Of a stretch of 64,000 nt of DNA, positions 45,795-54,960 are shown piece after piece. Within the stretch, counting starts at the first letter, position 1, and each line of letters starts with the position of its first letter. This DNA is from Scleromatobacter humisilvae (GTDB lineage: Bacteria > Pseudomonadota > Gammaproteobacteria > Burkholderiales > Burkholderiaceae_C), in contig NZ_JAJLJH010000013.1 in assembly GCF_023231945.1 (NCBI RefSeq), positions 62,001-126,000 on the forward strand, in the 5' to 3' direction. The position numbers were made by a program, and so were the translations under genes. Under the pieces are notes generated by a model. That model was given only the letters and a program-made list of their open reading frames with translations, did not search any database and was not told where the DNA came from.

Positions 45795-46879
45795 GACTTC
45801 ATCAGCGCGACCATCGCGTCGCGCGCAGCCTTGGCGCCGCCCATCTCGTCGCCGGCATTTGCGACGACCAGCAGGCCGCGCTTGCTCGCGGGAAACAGCG
45901 CGACGATCGCGTAGCCAGTGCCGTCGGAGCCCGCATGCATCCACACCGGGCCGGCGTGGCCGCCCAGCGAGGCCTGGATGCCCCAGCCGAGGCCCGCGCT
46001 GCCGCCGCCGGGCTGCACGGTCTGCATCTCGCGGTACGACGCAGCCGACAGCAGCCTGCCGTGGCCTTCGCCGCCCGCCATCTGGTCGAGGCAGAACGCC
46101 GCCCAGTCGCGCAGCGGCATCGCCATGTTGCCGGCGGGCGCGAACATGTCGGGGTTGGTGTCCGCCAGCTGCGCGGGCTTGCCGTCGTGATGGCCCTGCG
46201 GCTGGTTCGCGTGCATGGCGCCGAACTCGACGCCGTGCATGCCCAGCGGCTCGAAGACCTCCTGCCGCACCAGCGCCTCGTAGGGCTTGCCCGCCACGCG
46301 CTCCGCGATCACCGCGGCGACCAGGAAGCCGGTGTTGCTGTATTCGAACTTCGTGCCGGGCGCGGCGACCGGGGCCTCGGCCAACGCCTTGCCGATGTAG
46401 TCCAGGCGCTGCTCGGGCAGCGGGCGCGTGTCGTGGAAGAACGCGTTGAAGAAGGCCTCGTCGCTCGCATCGTGCGGCAGGCCGGCGTGGTGCGACAACA
46501 GCTGTTCCAGCGTCACGCCGCGGTATTCCGGTCGCATGCGGGACGCCAGCGTCGGCAGCATCTCGGACAGCGGCGTCGTCCACGACAGCAGCTTGCGGTC
46601 GATGAGCTTCGCGACCAGCGCGGCCGTCATGGGCTTGGCATCGGAGCCGATCAGCCACGCGTCGTCCAGCCGCGCCGGCTCGGTGCCGTCGTTGCGGCGC
46701 ACGCCGCGCACCGCCTCGCGCGCGACCTGGCCGTCGCGCATCTCGAGCACGGCCATCGCCGGCACCGCCGTGCCGCGCATCGCGTTATCGAGCGCGTCGG
46801 CGGCGGCGGTGTCCTGGGCGGATGCGGCACCGGCGAGCAGCGCGAGACACGCGCACAGCAGCAGCGAAATTCGATTCAT
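45785..46879 (-). CDS. Secreted serine hydrolase, beta-lactamase class C family
   Basis: The protein is 364 aa with a signal peptide ending AGAASA. The penicillin-binding fold motifs are SDAK (SxxK, active Ser in LIGSDAKPMTA), FEYSNTGF (YxN) and HAGSDG (third motif, HxG). Such proteins act as esterases, D-aminopeptidases or transpeptidase-like enzymes rather than necessarily as beta-lactamases. It probably works in the periplasm. Confidence 0.87.
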   Translation of the reverse strand: MNRISLLLCACLALLAGAASAQDTAAADALDNAMRGTAVPAMAVLEMRDGQVAREAVRGVRRNDGTEPARLDDAWLIGSDAKPMTAALVAKLIDRKLLSWTTPLSEMLPTLASRMRPEYRGVTLEQLLSHHAGLPHDASDEAFFNAFFHDTRPLPEQRLDYIGKALAEAPVAAPGTKFEYSNTGFLVAAVIAERVAGKPYEALVRQEVFEPLGMHGVEFGAMHANQPQGHHDGKPAQLADTNPDMFAPAGNMAMPLRDWAAFCLDQMAGGEGHGRLLSAASYREMQTVQPGGGSAGLGWGIQASLGGHAGPVWMHAGSDGTGYAIVALFPASKRGLLVVANAGDEMGGAKAARDAMVALMKSYP

Positions 46880-47012
46880 CGTGTGGACCTCTCGTCCTGT
46901 CCACGGCGACCATCGCCGTGCGTCACAGGTCGCGAAGCCTAGGGCCGCGCCACACGCCGCGCACGCGGCCTGCGACGAACCGCAGCGTTCGCCGGACAGG
47001 CTGCGCGGACGA

Positions 47013-47333
47013 TCACTTCGGCTGCTCGTTGCCGTAGGTCTTCGCGAGGTAGTCGACGATCTCGGGCATGTCCTCGTCGGCGATCGGCGCCTTGAAGACC
47101 GCCTTCATGCGATGCACCATCGCGTCCCAGTACGGCCGCGCCGCGCTCGGCGGCTGGTAGCGCATGTACTCGGCCGAATGGCACATCGTGCAGTTGGCCT
47201 GCGCCTTGGCATAGCCCGGCAGCGGGCTGGGCGTGAGCTGGACGGTGTCGGGCGGCAGCTGGATGTCCTTGGCGGCGATCGGCGCGGCCAGGACGGCCAG
47301 CAGGGCAACGACGAGACAGGGGGTGTGCTTCAT
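47013..47333 (-). CDS. sorB: Sulfite:cytochrome c oxidoreductase, cytochrome subunit SorB
   Basis: The protein is 106 aa, exported (signal ending APIAA), with one haem c site CTMCH and a likely axial Met in the MPEIVDYL region. It directly follows sorA, as in Starkeya SorAB, where SorB accepts the electrons from the molybdenum subunit. It passes electrons to the respiratory chain in the periplasm. Confidence 0.85.
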   Translation of the reverse strand: MKHTPCLVVALLAVLAAPIAAKDIQLPPDTVQLTPSPLPGYAKAQANCTMCHSAEYMRYQPPSAARPYWDAMVHRMKAVFKAPIADEDMPEIVDYLAKTYGNEQPK

Positions 47334-47344
47334 GTTCGCGCTCC

Positions 47345-48571
47345 TCAGATCGCCGTGACCTTGACAGACTCGACGACGTTGCGCATGTAGCCCGCGGGTT
47401 GCCACAGGGCCTGCATCGACTGGCTCTCGCCGGAGCGGTTGAACGCGCGCACGCGCAGGTCGTGCCCACCGGCCTGCGGCGTGAAGCCGAACGTGAACTC
47501 GCGGAACGAGAAGCGGCCGAGCTCCTGGCCGAGCGTGGCCTCGCGCCAGCTCTGGCCGCCGTCGGTGCTGTACGCGACCTCGCGGATGCCCTGCCCGCCG
47601 TCGAACGCGATGCCGCGCACGGCGAGCGGGCTGCCCGCCGCCACGCGCGCGCCGTCGCCGATCGAGGTGATGAACGAGCGCACGTTGAAGCGGCCGATCG
47701 GGCGCGTGGCCGCCGGCGCGGTGCCGGGCTCGACGCACGCGCAGGCGTTGTCGGGGACACGGTACGCGGGCTTCATCCAGAAGCCGTCGAAGACCTGGTC
47801 GATCACCTGGATCTCGGACAGGTGCTTGACCCAATACGTGCCGTAGTACCCGGGCACGACGAGGCGCACCGGGTAGCCATTGAGCATCGGCAGGTCGGCG
47901 CCGTTCATCTGGTAGGCGATCATCACCTCGCCGTTCATGGCCTGCGCGATGTCGAGCGCCTTGACGAAGTCGCCGCCGCCCATCAGCGCGAGGTCGAGGC
48001 CGTCGAAGGTGACCTGCCTGGCGCTGTCCTTGAGCTCGGCGCGGACGAGGATGTCCTTCAGCGGCACGCCGACCCAGCGCGCGTTGCCCATCGCGCCGTT
48101 CGTGAGCTGGCCGCCCGTGACGCGCGGGTTGAACAGCGCGCGGCTGTTGCCCGAGCACTGGTTGACGGCCACCAGTTCGACCGGCTTGTACTGCGTGCGC
48201 AGGTCGGCCATCGTCAGAACGAAGGGCTTGCCCGCGGCGTTGCCGCCGATCTTGATGACATGCCTGTCGCCGTCGATCGAGGTCGGGATGCCGGCGTTGT
48301 GATAGCGCACGAAGAACGCGTCGTTGGGCGTGATGAGGCCGTCGTTGAAGACCTCGAACGGCGTCTCGAGCTGCGGCGGCCGAGTGGTGAGCACGATCAA
48401 CGGGCGCTTCTCGGGAAACGCCACGAGCTCGCGGTGCCCGTTGACCACGGGAAGATCGACGCTCGTGCGCTGCGCGCGCGCGGCGCGGCTGAACGCGCCG
48501 AGTCCGGTGGCGGCGATGCCGCCGCCGACGACGAGCCTGCGGCGCAGGCGGTTGCGGGGGAGATCCGTCAT
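47345..48571 (-). CDS. sorA: Sulfite oxidase molybdenum subunit SorA
   Basis: The protein is 408 aa. An RR-containing leader (NRLRRRLVVGGGIAATGLGA) indicates Tat export with folded cofactor. The molybdopterin domain has the conserved Cys in VAVNQCSGNSRALF, and YPVRLVVPGYYGTYWVKHL is a signature of the sulfite oxidase family. A C-terminal Mo-co dimerisation domain begins near residue 290. It oxidises sulfite to sulfate. The ATG at 48571 was chosen to begin at the Tat signal. Confidence 0.92.
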   Translation of the reverse strand: MTDLPRNRLRRRLVVGGGIAATGLGAFSRAARAQRTSVDLPVVNGHRELVAFPEKRPLIVLTTRPPQLETPFEVFNDGLITPNDAFFVRYHNAGIPTSIDGDRHVIKIGGNAAGKPFVLTMADLRTQYKPVELVAVNQCSGNSRALFNPRVTGGQLTNGAMGNARWVGVPLKDILVRAELKDSARQVTFDGLDLALMGGGDFVKALDIAQAMNGEVMIAYQMNGADLPMLNGYPVRLVVPGYYGTYWVKHLSEIQVIDQVFDGFWMKPAYRVPDNACACVEPGTAPAATRPIGRFNVRSFITSIGDGARVAAGSPLAVRGIAFDGGQGIREVAYSTDGGQSWREATLGQELGRFSFREFTFGFTPQAGGHDLRVRAFNRSGESQSMQALWQPAGYMRNVVESVKVTAI

Positions 48572-48657
48572 GACGCGTCCTTGTAGGGAGACCTGGACAT
48601 CGACACGGAACGACGCGTCGATGGCAACACGGGAAGTCGACTCGGCAGTGCGCCGCC

Positions 48658-48694
48658 AGTGTAGATCCGGAGTGCGTTTGTGCAAAACCGGTTT
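48658..48694 (-). promoter_or_regulatory. Candidate sorA promoter with overlapping palindrome
   Basis: On the minus strand TTGCAC and TACACT are separated by 16 nt, giving a -35/-10 pair 87 bp before sorA. A perfect 10-bp palindrome, aaaccggttt at 48685-48694, abuts the -35. It lies in the shared divergent region, so one regulator could control both sides. Confidence 0.35.
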
Positions 48695-48840
48695 CGTCTA
48701 GATACAGCACGGGGTATCGAAACTCCGTACGCTGGACCGCGTCATGCACGAGGGATGGGACCCGGATCCGCGACGGATCACGAGAGTCTTCGCAGGGCGT
48801 CCAGTCGAACTTCGTTATCACCGTCATGAGGACGAAAGCC

Positions 48841-50004
48841 GTGAAACATCTCACCACTTTCCTGCTGTTCTGCCTTCTTAGCGCACGCGCGCTCGCCGAC
48901 ATCACCGCGCTGGTCGTCATCGAGCCCACCCAGCGCAAGGACGGCATGATGGTGTCGCGCGACGCGCTCCAGGATCACCTGTCCAGGGTATTGCACGAGC
49001 AGGTCACCGTCACCACCACCGACGACCTGAGCGACGCGATGCGCGCGACGCGCAGCGGTGGTTACGACGTGTTCATCTCGCCGCCGCAGGTCGCGGCCTC
49101 GGCGCTGGCGCACGGCTACGCGCTGGTGGGCGCCACGGATTCCGACGAGCAGTACCTGCTGGTGGGCCGCAACCGCATCGGCTCGGTCGGCGCCCTGCGC
49201 GGCGGACAGATCTACCTGCCGCAGCAGGACTCGATCTACACCTACCTCGCGCGCGGCATGCTCAATGCCAACGGCCTGAGCTTCAAGGACCTCAAGCAGG
49301 TCGACTACGAGCGCTATCCGCAGGCCGGCCTGTTCGCGCTGCTGATCGGCTCGTCGGAGGCCACCATCGTGCGGCGCAACGACTGGGAGGACTGGAACAA
49401 GGAGCACGGCGGCATCGCGAAGGTGCTCGCCGTCTCGAGCGCCGTGCCGGGCGGCTTCTCGGTGGCGGTGCGCAAGAAGCTGCCCGCCGACGAGCGCGCC
49501 AAGCTCGCGCGCTGGTTCGAGAACGACGCCACCACCTGCGGCCTGAAGCCGGTCTACGCGCATCCCGACCTCGCGCCGTACACGCGCGTCGCCGAGCTCG
49601 GCACGTTCACGCCCAAGGCCCTGCCCGGCGCGACGGTGGTCACGCTGCCCGAGGTCAAGGCGCTGGTGGGCAACGGGGCGGTGCTGGTCGACACGCGCAT
49701 CGCCGACGAATACCGGGACAAGCACATCCCCGGCGCGCTGTGGCTGCCCTACGGCGAGAAGAGCCTGAAGGACATCGCGTTCGACGCGAAGGCCGACAGC
49801 TTCCCGGGCCTCGCCAGGCTCGATCGCGAGCAGAACATCGTGTTCCAGTGCAACGGCCCGGAATGCTGGAAGTCGTACAAGGCCAGCCGCGCCGCGATCG
49901 CCGCCGGCTACAAGCACGTCTACTGGTTCCGCGGCGGCATGCCCGAGTGGGAGACGGCGGGCGAGCGCACCGAGAAGTCCGGCCAGACGCTCGCGTCGAA
50001 CTGA
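48841..50004 (+). CDS. Periplasmic PhnD-like binding domain fused to rhodanese
   Basis: The protein is 387 aa with a signal peptide (MKHLTTFLLFCLLSARALA). Residues 20-250 are a PhnD/SsuA-type solute-binding domain (ALVVIEPTQRKDGMMVSR, GGYDVFISPPQVAASALAHG, GGQIYLPQQDSIYTYLARGM). Residues 265-375 are a rhodanese domain with DTRIADEYRDKHIPGALWLP and the active-site Cys in FQCNGPECWKSYKASR. The GTG at 48841 has AGGA 8 nt upstream. Facing sorA, it may bind or hand on a sulfur compound during sulfite metabolism. Confidence 0.82.
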   Translation: MKHLTTFLLFCLLSARALADITALVVIEPTQRKDGMMVSRDALQDHLSRVLHEQVTVTTTDDLSDAMRATRSGGYDVFISPPQVAASALAHGYALVGATDSDEQYLLVGRNRIGSVGALRGGQIYLPQQDSIYTYLARGMLNANGLSFKDLKQVDYERYPQAGLFALLIGSSEATIVRRNDWEDWNKEHGGIAKVLAVSSAVPGGFSVAVRKKLPADERAKLARWFENDATTCGLKPVYAHPDLAPYTRVAELGTFTPKALPGATVVTLPEVKALVGNGAVLVDTRIADEYRDKHIPGALWLPYGEKSLKDIAFDAKADSFPGLARLDREQNIVFQCNGPECWKSYKASRAAIAAGYKHVYWFRGGMPEWETAGERTEKSGQTLASN

Positions 50005-50028
50005 CGCTGCCCGCAACCTTCGACGGGA

Positions 50029-50057
50029 CGGCGCGCTTGGTCGCGCCGCTTTCATTT
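50029..50057 (+). terminator. Terminator between convergent genes
   Basis: A 7-bp stem (cggcgcg/cgcgccg) with a 6-nt loop is followed by ctttcattt. It lies 25 bp after the PhnD-rhodanese stop. Confidence 0.6.
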
Positions 50058-50064
50058 CAGCGCC

Positions 50065-51840
50065 TCACTTCAGCGGCCACGCGTGCAGGATCAGCGGCGT
50101 GCCGACGAACAGCACCATGATCGTCAGCGGCAGCCCGAGCCGCCAGTAGTCGCCGAAGCGGTAGCCGCCCGGGCCCATCACCAGCGTGTTGTTCTGGTGG
50201 CCGATCGGCGTCAGGAAGTCGCAGGCGCAGCCGAGCGCCACAGCCATCAGGAACGGGTCGATGCGGTAGCCGAGGTTGGTCGCGACGGCCGCGGCCACCG
50301 GCCCCAGCACGATGACCGCCGCGGCGTGGTGCAGCAGCGGCGTCAGCAGCATCGCCGCGAGCAGCACGAGGCCCACCGCGGCGTAGCCGGGCACGTGCGT
50401 GGCCGCGTGCGTGAGGCTGTTGGCGATCAGCGCCGTGGCGCCCGTGTCCTTCAGGCCCTCGCCCACGGGGATCAGGCAGGCCAGCATCACGATGACCGGC
50501 CATTCGACGGCCGCATAGGCCTCCTTGAAGTTGATCTGCCGCGTCAGCACCGTCAGCGCCGCGCACCCGAAGAAGGCCACTTCGACGTCCACGAGCCGCA
50601 GGCCGACGAGCAGCAGCGCAACGGCCAGCAACCCGATCGGGATCAGACCGCTCGCGTTGCGCCCCAGCGTGAGCTTGCGGTCGGCCAGCGGCAGCACGCC
50701 AAGCTCGTCCACCGACGACGCGAGGTTCTTGCCCCAGCCCTGCAGCAGCACGACGTCGCCCGCCGCGAAGCGATGCGAGCGCAGCCGCCTGACCGAGGCC
50801 TTGCTCGCCTGGCGCACCGCGAACAGGTTGACGCCGAAGCGATGGCGCAGCTCCAGCGACGCGGGCGTCTGGCCCACCAGCATCGAATCGGCCGTCACGA
50901 TGACCTCGACCACTTCCATCTCGTCGGTCCTGTGTTCCGGCTGCGCCAGTTCCTTCGAGCCGTGGATCTCGTAGCCGGTCTTGGAGACGACCTTGTCGAT
51001 GACCGTCGGGTCGCCCAGCACGACGAGGACGTCGCCCGGGTAGACGCGCCAGTCCTCGGCCGGGATGTAGCGACGCGAGCCCTCGCGCAGGATCGCCGCG
51101 ATCGAGGCCTCGCCTTCGGAGAGCTCCTCGAAGCCCTTGACGGTGAGATCGGGCGCGGCCGGCGTCTCGGGCACGCGCAGCTCGGTGGAATAGGCCTCGA
51201 TCGAGAACGCCTCGTCGGCCGACTTCTGCCCTTCGCGCTTCGGGATCAGCCGCCAGCCGAAGGCGAGGAAGACGATCGCGATCGTCGTCAGCGGCAGCCC
51301 CACCGGCACGAAGTCGAACAGGTTGTAGGCGGGCTGTCCGAGCTGCTGCCGCACGCTGGAGATCAGCAGGTTGGGCGACGTGCCGATGCGCGTGATGGTG
51401 CCGCCCACCAGCGAGCCGAACGCCAGCGGCATCAGGTAGGCCGAGCGCGGCTGGTTCGAGCGCCGCGCCGCCTGGATCGCCACCGGCATCACGATGCCCA
51501 GCGTGCCCACGTTCTTGATGAAGGCCGACAGGTAGCCGACCGCGGCGGTGAGGATGCCGATCTGCAGCGACGGCGACTTCACGCGCGCCAGCAGCGCGCC
51601 GATCCACACGTCGAGCACGTTGGACGCCGCGATGGCTCGGCTCACCACCAGCACCGAGCCGATGATGATGATCACTGGATTGGAGAAGCCCGAGAACGCC
51701 TTGGCGCTGGGCACCACGCCGAGGGCGACGGCCACGACCAGCGCCAGTGCCGCGACGAGATCGAAGCGCAGGCGGCCGCTCATGAAAAGCGCCAGCATGG
51801 CGCCGATGACGAGGAACGCCTCGGTCTGGTGGAGGGTCAT
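50065..51840 (-). CDS. SLC13/DASS-type anion transporter with two TrkA-C domains
   Basis: The protein is 591 aa. Two sets of hydrophobic helices flank two cytoplasmic TrkA-C (RCK_C) domains at about 200-390. Transport signatures are IKNVGTLGIVMPVAI, GGTITRIGTSPNLLISS and the C-terminal HHAAAVIVLGPVAAAVA with LTPIGHQNNTLV. This architecture is common in sulfate, thiosulfate and dicarboxylate carriers. Next to sorAB it may move sulfate or sulfite, which is an inference from position only. Confidence 0.82.
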   Translation of the reverse strand: MTLHQTEAFLVIGAMLALFMSGRLRFDLVAALALVVAVALGVVPSAKAFSGFSNPVIIIIGSVLVVSRAIAASNVLDVWIGALLARVKSPSLQIGILTAAVGYLSAFIKNVGTLGIVMPVAIQAARRSNQPRSAYLMPLAFGSLVGGTITRIGTSPNLLISSVRQQLGQPAYNLFDFVPVGLPLTTIAIVFLAFGWRLIPKREGQKSADEAFSIEAYSTELRVPETPAAPDLTVKGFEELSEGEASIAAILREGSRRYIPAEDWRVYPGDVLVVLGDPTVIDKVVSKTGYEIHGSKELAQPEHRTDEMEVVEVIVTADSMLVGQTPASLELRHRFGVNLFAVRQASKASVRRLRSHRFAAGDVVLLQGWGKNLASSVDELGVLPLADRKLTLGRNASGLIPIGLLAVALLLVGLRLVDVEVAFFGCAALTVLTRQINFKEAYAAVEWPVIVMLACLIPVGEGLKDTGATALIANSLTHAATHVPGYAAVGLVLLAAMLLTPLLHHAAAVIVLGPVAAAVATNLGYRIDPFLMAVALGCACDFLTPIGHQNNTLVMGPGGYRFGDYWRLGLPLTIMVLFVGTPLILHAWPLK

Positions 51841-51916
51841 GCGCGACCATGGCAATCGAGGTGCCGTGAGCCGGCGGGCGATACTGGCCTTGCGCAGTCA
51901 ACCCCGGGGAACGACG

Positions 51917-52705
51917 ATGGCCGACGAACGGATCCGCTTCGACGATGGCGAGGCCTACGAGGACTTCATGGGCAAGTGGAGCCTGCTCGCGGGCCACGCC
52001 TTCCTCGACTGGCTGTCGCCCGCGCCCGGCCTGCGCTGGGTCGACGTGGGCTGCGGCAACGGCGCGTTCACCGAGTTGCTGGTCCAACGCTGCGCCGCGC
52101 GCGAGGTTCAGGGCATCGACCCGTCCGACGAGCAGCTCGCCTTCGCGCGCACGCGTCTCGCGCGCGCGCCCGCCACGTTCCGCCAGGGCGACGCGATGGC
52201 GCTGCCGTATGCGGACGCCAGCGTCGACGCAGCCGTCATGGCGCTGGTGATCTTCTTCGTGCCCGAGCCCGCCAGGGGCGTCGCGGAGATGGCGCGCGTG
52301 ATCCGGCCCGGCGGCGGCGCCTGCGCGTACGCGTGGGACATCCTCGGCGGCGGCTTCCCGTACTTCGCGCTTCAGGACGAGATGAAGAAGCTGGGCCATC
52401 CGCCGCTGTGGCCGCCCAGCGTGGAGGCGGCGCGCCTCGAGGCGCTGCGCCAGGCGTGGACGGACGCCGGGCTGGTCGACGTCGAGACCCGCGAACTCGT
52501 CGTGCAACGCACCTATGCGAGCTTCGACGCCTTCTGGGCCGCCGCGCGCAAGGGCCCGCGCATCGCACCGCGCATGTCGGAGATGCCGGCCAGCGACGCC
52601 GAGTTGCTGAAAACGCGCCTGCGCAAGCGGTTGAAGGCCGCCGCCGACGGCAGCATTACGACCGCGGCGCGCGCGAACGCGGTGCGCGGCCGCAAGCCGG
52701 ACTAG
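51917..52705 (+). CDS. Class I SAM-dependent methyltransferase (UbiE-like fold)
   Basis: The protein is 262 aa. The SAM motif is WVDVGCGNGAFTELL, followed by VQGIDPSDEQL, FRQGDAMALPYADASVDAAV and VIRPGGGACAYAWD. The opening YEDFMGKWSLLAGHAFLDWL is typical of a group of uncharacterised methyltransferases acting on small molecules. The substrate is unknown. It converges with the sensor kinase gene, sharing 4 bp. Confidence 0.85.
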   Translation: MADERIRFDDGEAYEDFMGKWSLLAGHAFLDWLSPAPGLRWVDVGCGNGAFTELLVQRCAAREVQGIDPSDEQLAFARTRLARAPATFRQGDAMALPYADASVDAAVMALVIFFVPEPARGVAEMARVIRPGGGACAYAWDILGGGFPYFALQDEMKKLGHPPLWPPSVEAARLEALRQAWTDAGLVDVETRELVVQRTYASFDAFWAAARKGPRIAPRMSEMPASDAELLKTRLRKRLKAAADGSITTAARANAVRGRKPD

Positions 52706-54093
52706 GAATTCGCGGGGCGCGCGAACTCGAAGGTGAAGCAGGCGCCGCCCAGTTCGCCGTCCGTGATGGCGACGTTGGCGCCATGCAGCGTCGCGACATT
52801 GTGCACGATCGCCAGGCCCAGGCCCGTGCCCTCCCAGCGCGGGCGCGAACCGCGCGCGTAGCGTTCGAAGATCACCTTGCGCTCGGACGGCTTGATGCCG
52901 GGGCCGCTGTCGCACACGCGCAGGCTGGCCGGCGACTCGATCACCGCCACCAGCACCTGGCCCTTGCGGCCGGCGGACTTCATCGCGTTGTCGATCAGGT
53001 TGGCCAGCGCCTCGGCGAGCAGCTCGGTCTGCGCGACGACCGTCACCGGCGTCGGCGGCAGCTGCAGCTCGAGGTCGACGTGCTGCTCCAGCGCCACCTC
53101 GGCGAACAGGCCGCAGACGTCGCGCGCGATGTCGCGCAGGTCGACCGCCGTGCGGTCGATGTCGCCGCGGCCCTCGGGGTCGAGGCGCCCGAGCAGCATC
53201 AGCTGCTGCACCAGCCGGCCGGTGTGGTCGGTGACCTGCTTCAACTCGTCGAGCACCGCCCGGGCGCTGGCGAGATCGGGGCTGTGGCGCGCCCGGTCCA
53301 TGCCCAGGCGCAGCGCGGTGAGCGGCGTGCGCAGCTGGTGCGCGGCGGCGGCGGCGAACATGCGCTCGCGCACGAGGATCTCGCGGATGCGCGACAACAG
53401 GTCGTTGAGCGCGGTGGCGAACGGCGTCAGTTCGTCGGGCAGGTCGTCCTGCGGGATCGGCTGCAGCGACGCATGCGCCTGGCGGCTCCAGCGCTCGGCG
53501 ATGGCCTCCAGCGGCCGCACGGTGCTGCGCACGGCGATGTAGATCGCGGTGCAGGTCACCACCAGCATCAGGCCCAGCGGGAACAGCAGCCATTCGACGA
53601 CGCGGTTCGAACGCTGGCGCTTCAGCACGGTTTCCGCCACCAGCACCACCACGTGATCGCAGCCCGCGCACGGCGCGCCGACCGCGGCGACGCGCACCTG
53701 CGCGCCGCCGTAGACCGCGTCGAATGCGCGGCCGTCGCTGTAGGCCACCGCGTTGGTGCCGGTGGTCGGGATGCCCGAGCTGCCGATCAGCACGCGGCCG
53801 CGATCCAGGACGCTGAACCAGGTGTGGTCGATCTCGTCGTAGGCCAGCATCGTGCGCGCGGCCTCGGGCAGGTCGACGGTGTTCGCCTCGCCGCCGTTGC
53901 CGGTGCGCACCTGGTCGGCCAGCGACACGGCCGCGTCGAGCAGCCAGCGGTCGAACACGGTGGCCGTCTCGGAACCGGTGCTGTAGAGGCCGAATGCGCC
54001 GACGACGGCCACGATCAGCACCAGCGGGATCATCAGGCGCAGCGTGAGCTGCCGGTACAGGATCGGCCGCGCCGGCACCTGCCGTGCGTTCAC
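52702..54093 (-). CDS. Sensor histidine kinase, TctE/QseC type
   Basis: The protein is 463 aa, inner membrane. TM1 is at about 20-40 and TM2 at 155-180, with a periplasmic domain between them that contains a CAGCDH motif and the VAETVLKRQ ending typical of 2CSK_N sensors. A HAMP-like linker is followed by the H-box AAAAHQLRTPLTALR, the N-box NLIDNAMKS and CDSGPGIKP. The GTG start overlaps the response regulator stop (GTGA). It phosphorylates that regulator. The signal is unknown, and tricarboxylates are a known case for relatives. Confidence 0.9.
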   Translation of the reverse strand: MNARQVPARPILYRQLTLRLMIPLVLIVAVVGAFGLYSTGSETATVFDRWLLDAAVSLADQVRTGNGGEANTVDLPEAARTMLAYDEIDHTWFSVLDRGRVLIGSSGIPTTGTNAVAYSDGRAFDAVYGGAQVRVAAVGAPCAGCDHVVVLVAETVLKRQRSNRVVEWLLFPLGLMLVVTCTAIYIAVRSTVRPLEAIAERWSRQAHASLQPIPQDDLPDELTPFATALNDLLSRIREILVRERMFAAAAAHQLRTPLTALRLGMDRARHSPDLASARAVLDELKQVTDHTGRLVQQLMLLGRLDPEGRGDIDRTAVDLRDIARDVCGLFAEVALEQHVDLELQLPPTPVTVVAQTELLAEALANLIDNAMKSAGRKGQVLVAVIESPASLRVCDSGPGIKPSERKVIFERYARGSRPRWEGTGLGLAIVHNVATLHGANVAITDGELGGACFTFEFARPANS

Positions 54094-54797
54094 TCGGGCT
54101 TCTCCGGCGCCGGCGCCGGTACTGGAGCCGGTGCCGAGATCGCCAGCTGGTAGCCGACGCCGCGCAGCGTGCGGATACCCGTCCCCGTACCTTCGAGCTT
54201 CTTGCGCAGGCGCGAGACGTAGAGCTCGGCGGCGGCGTCGTTGAGCTCGAGGTTGCGCTCGGACAGCGCGTCCACCAGCGCGCGCTTGGGCACCAGGCGC
54301 GGCGCGGCACGCATCAGGATGAACAGCAGCTCGAACTCGCGCGGCGACATGTCCAGCCGCTTGCCGTCGAGCAGCACCTCGGAGGTTTCCTGGATCAGGT
54401 CGAGCCGGCCGAAGCGGATCGCATGCGTGCGCGCGATGTTGGCGCGGCGCACCAGCACGTCGATGCGGGCGTCGAGCTCCTCCGGCGCGAAGGGCTTGAC
54501 GAGATAGTCGTCGGCGCCCAGGCGCAGGCCCTTGACGCGATCGGCGACGCGGTCTCGCGCGGTCATGACCAGCACGGCGCCCTGCGGGTCGCGCTCGCGG
54601 TAGGCCGTGAGCCATTCCATGCCGTCGCCATCGGGCAGGCCGAGGTCGAGCAGGACGATGTCGAACGTGCCCTGGGCCAGCGCCGCATCGGCGTCGGCCA
54701 GCGTGGGCGCGTGCAGCGCGAGGCGTTCGCTGTCACGCCAGCGCAGCAGCAGCTCGCGGGCGATGTGGGCGTCGTCTTCGATCAGGAGGAGTCGCAT
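54090..54797 (-). CDS. OmpR-family response regulator
   Basis: The protein is 235 aa. The receiver has acidic pocket IEDD, phospho-Asp in VLLDLGLPDGDG, Thr in VMTARD and Lys in YLVKPFAPEEL. The winged-helix effector includes MSPREFELLFILM and VSRLRKKLEGTGTGIRTLRG with VGYQL. It is closest to TctD/QseB-type regulators. A Pro/Ala/Glu tail is added at the C-terminus. It is first in a two-gene operon with its kinase. Confidence 0.93.
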   Translation of the reverse strand: MRLLLIEDDAHIARELLLRWRDSERLALHAPTLADADAALAQGTFDIVLLDLGLPDGDGMEWLTAYRERDPQGAVLVMTARDRVADRVKGLRLGADDYLVKPFAPEELDARIDVLVRRANIARTHAIRFGRLDLIQETSEVLLDGKRLDMSPREFELLFILMRAAPRLVPKRALVDALSERNLELNDAAAELYVSRLRKKLEGTGTGIRTLRGVGYQLAISAPAPVPAPAPEKPE

Positions 54798-54820
54798 GGC
54801 GCGTCGATTGTGACTCGGAG

Positions 54821-54843
54821 CCCGGGCCGGACGTCGGCCCGGG
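54821..54843. other. Strong hairpin between the two signalling operons
   Basis: A 9-bp perfect stem (cccgggccg/cggcccggg) with a 5-nt loop lies in the 163-bp gap between the REC-kinase stop and the response regulator start. There is no T-run, so termination is uncertain. It could mark the end of the upstream operon. Confidence 0.4.
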
Positions 54844-54960
54844 GCGGATGTTGCGTCAGCAATGCACGGAATCGACACTCCGCCGAGACGCGACAGCAAC
54901 AGTATCCGACAGTCGGCCGCGGTGAGGGCAGACCGACAGGCGGCCGCCGGTGCGACCGCC

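Noticed and set aside
45785-46879. Calling the serine hydrolase an AmpC beta-lactamase
   Set aside because: The three catalytic motifs fit the wider family only (HxG in place of KTG). Nothing indicates antibiotic hydrolysis.
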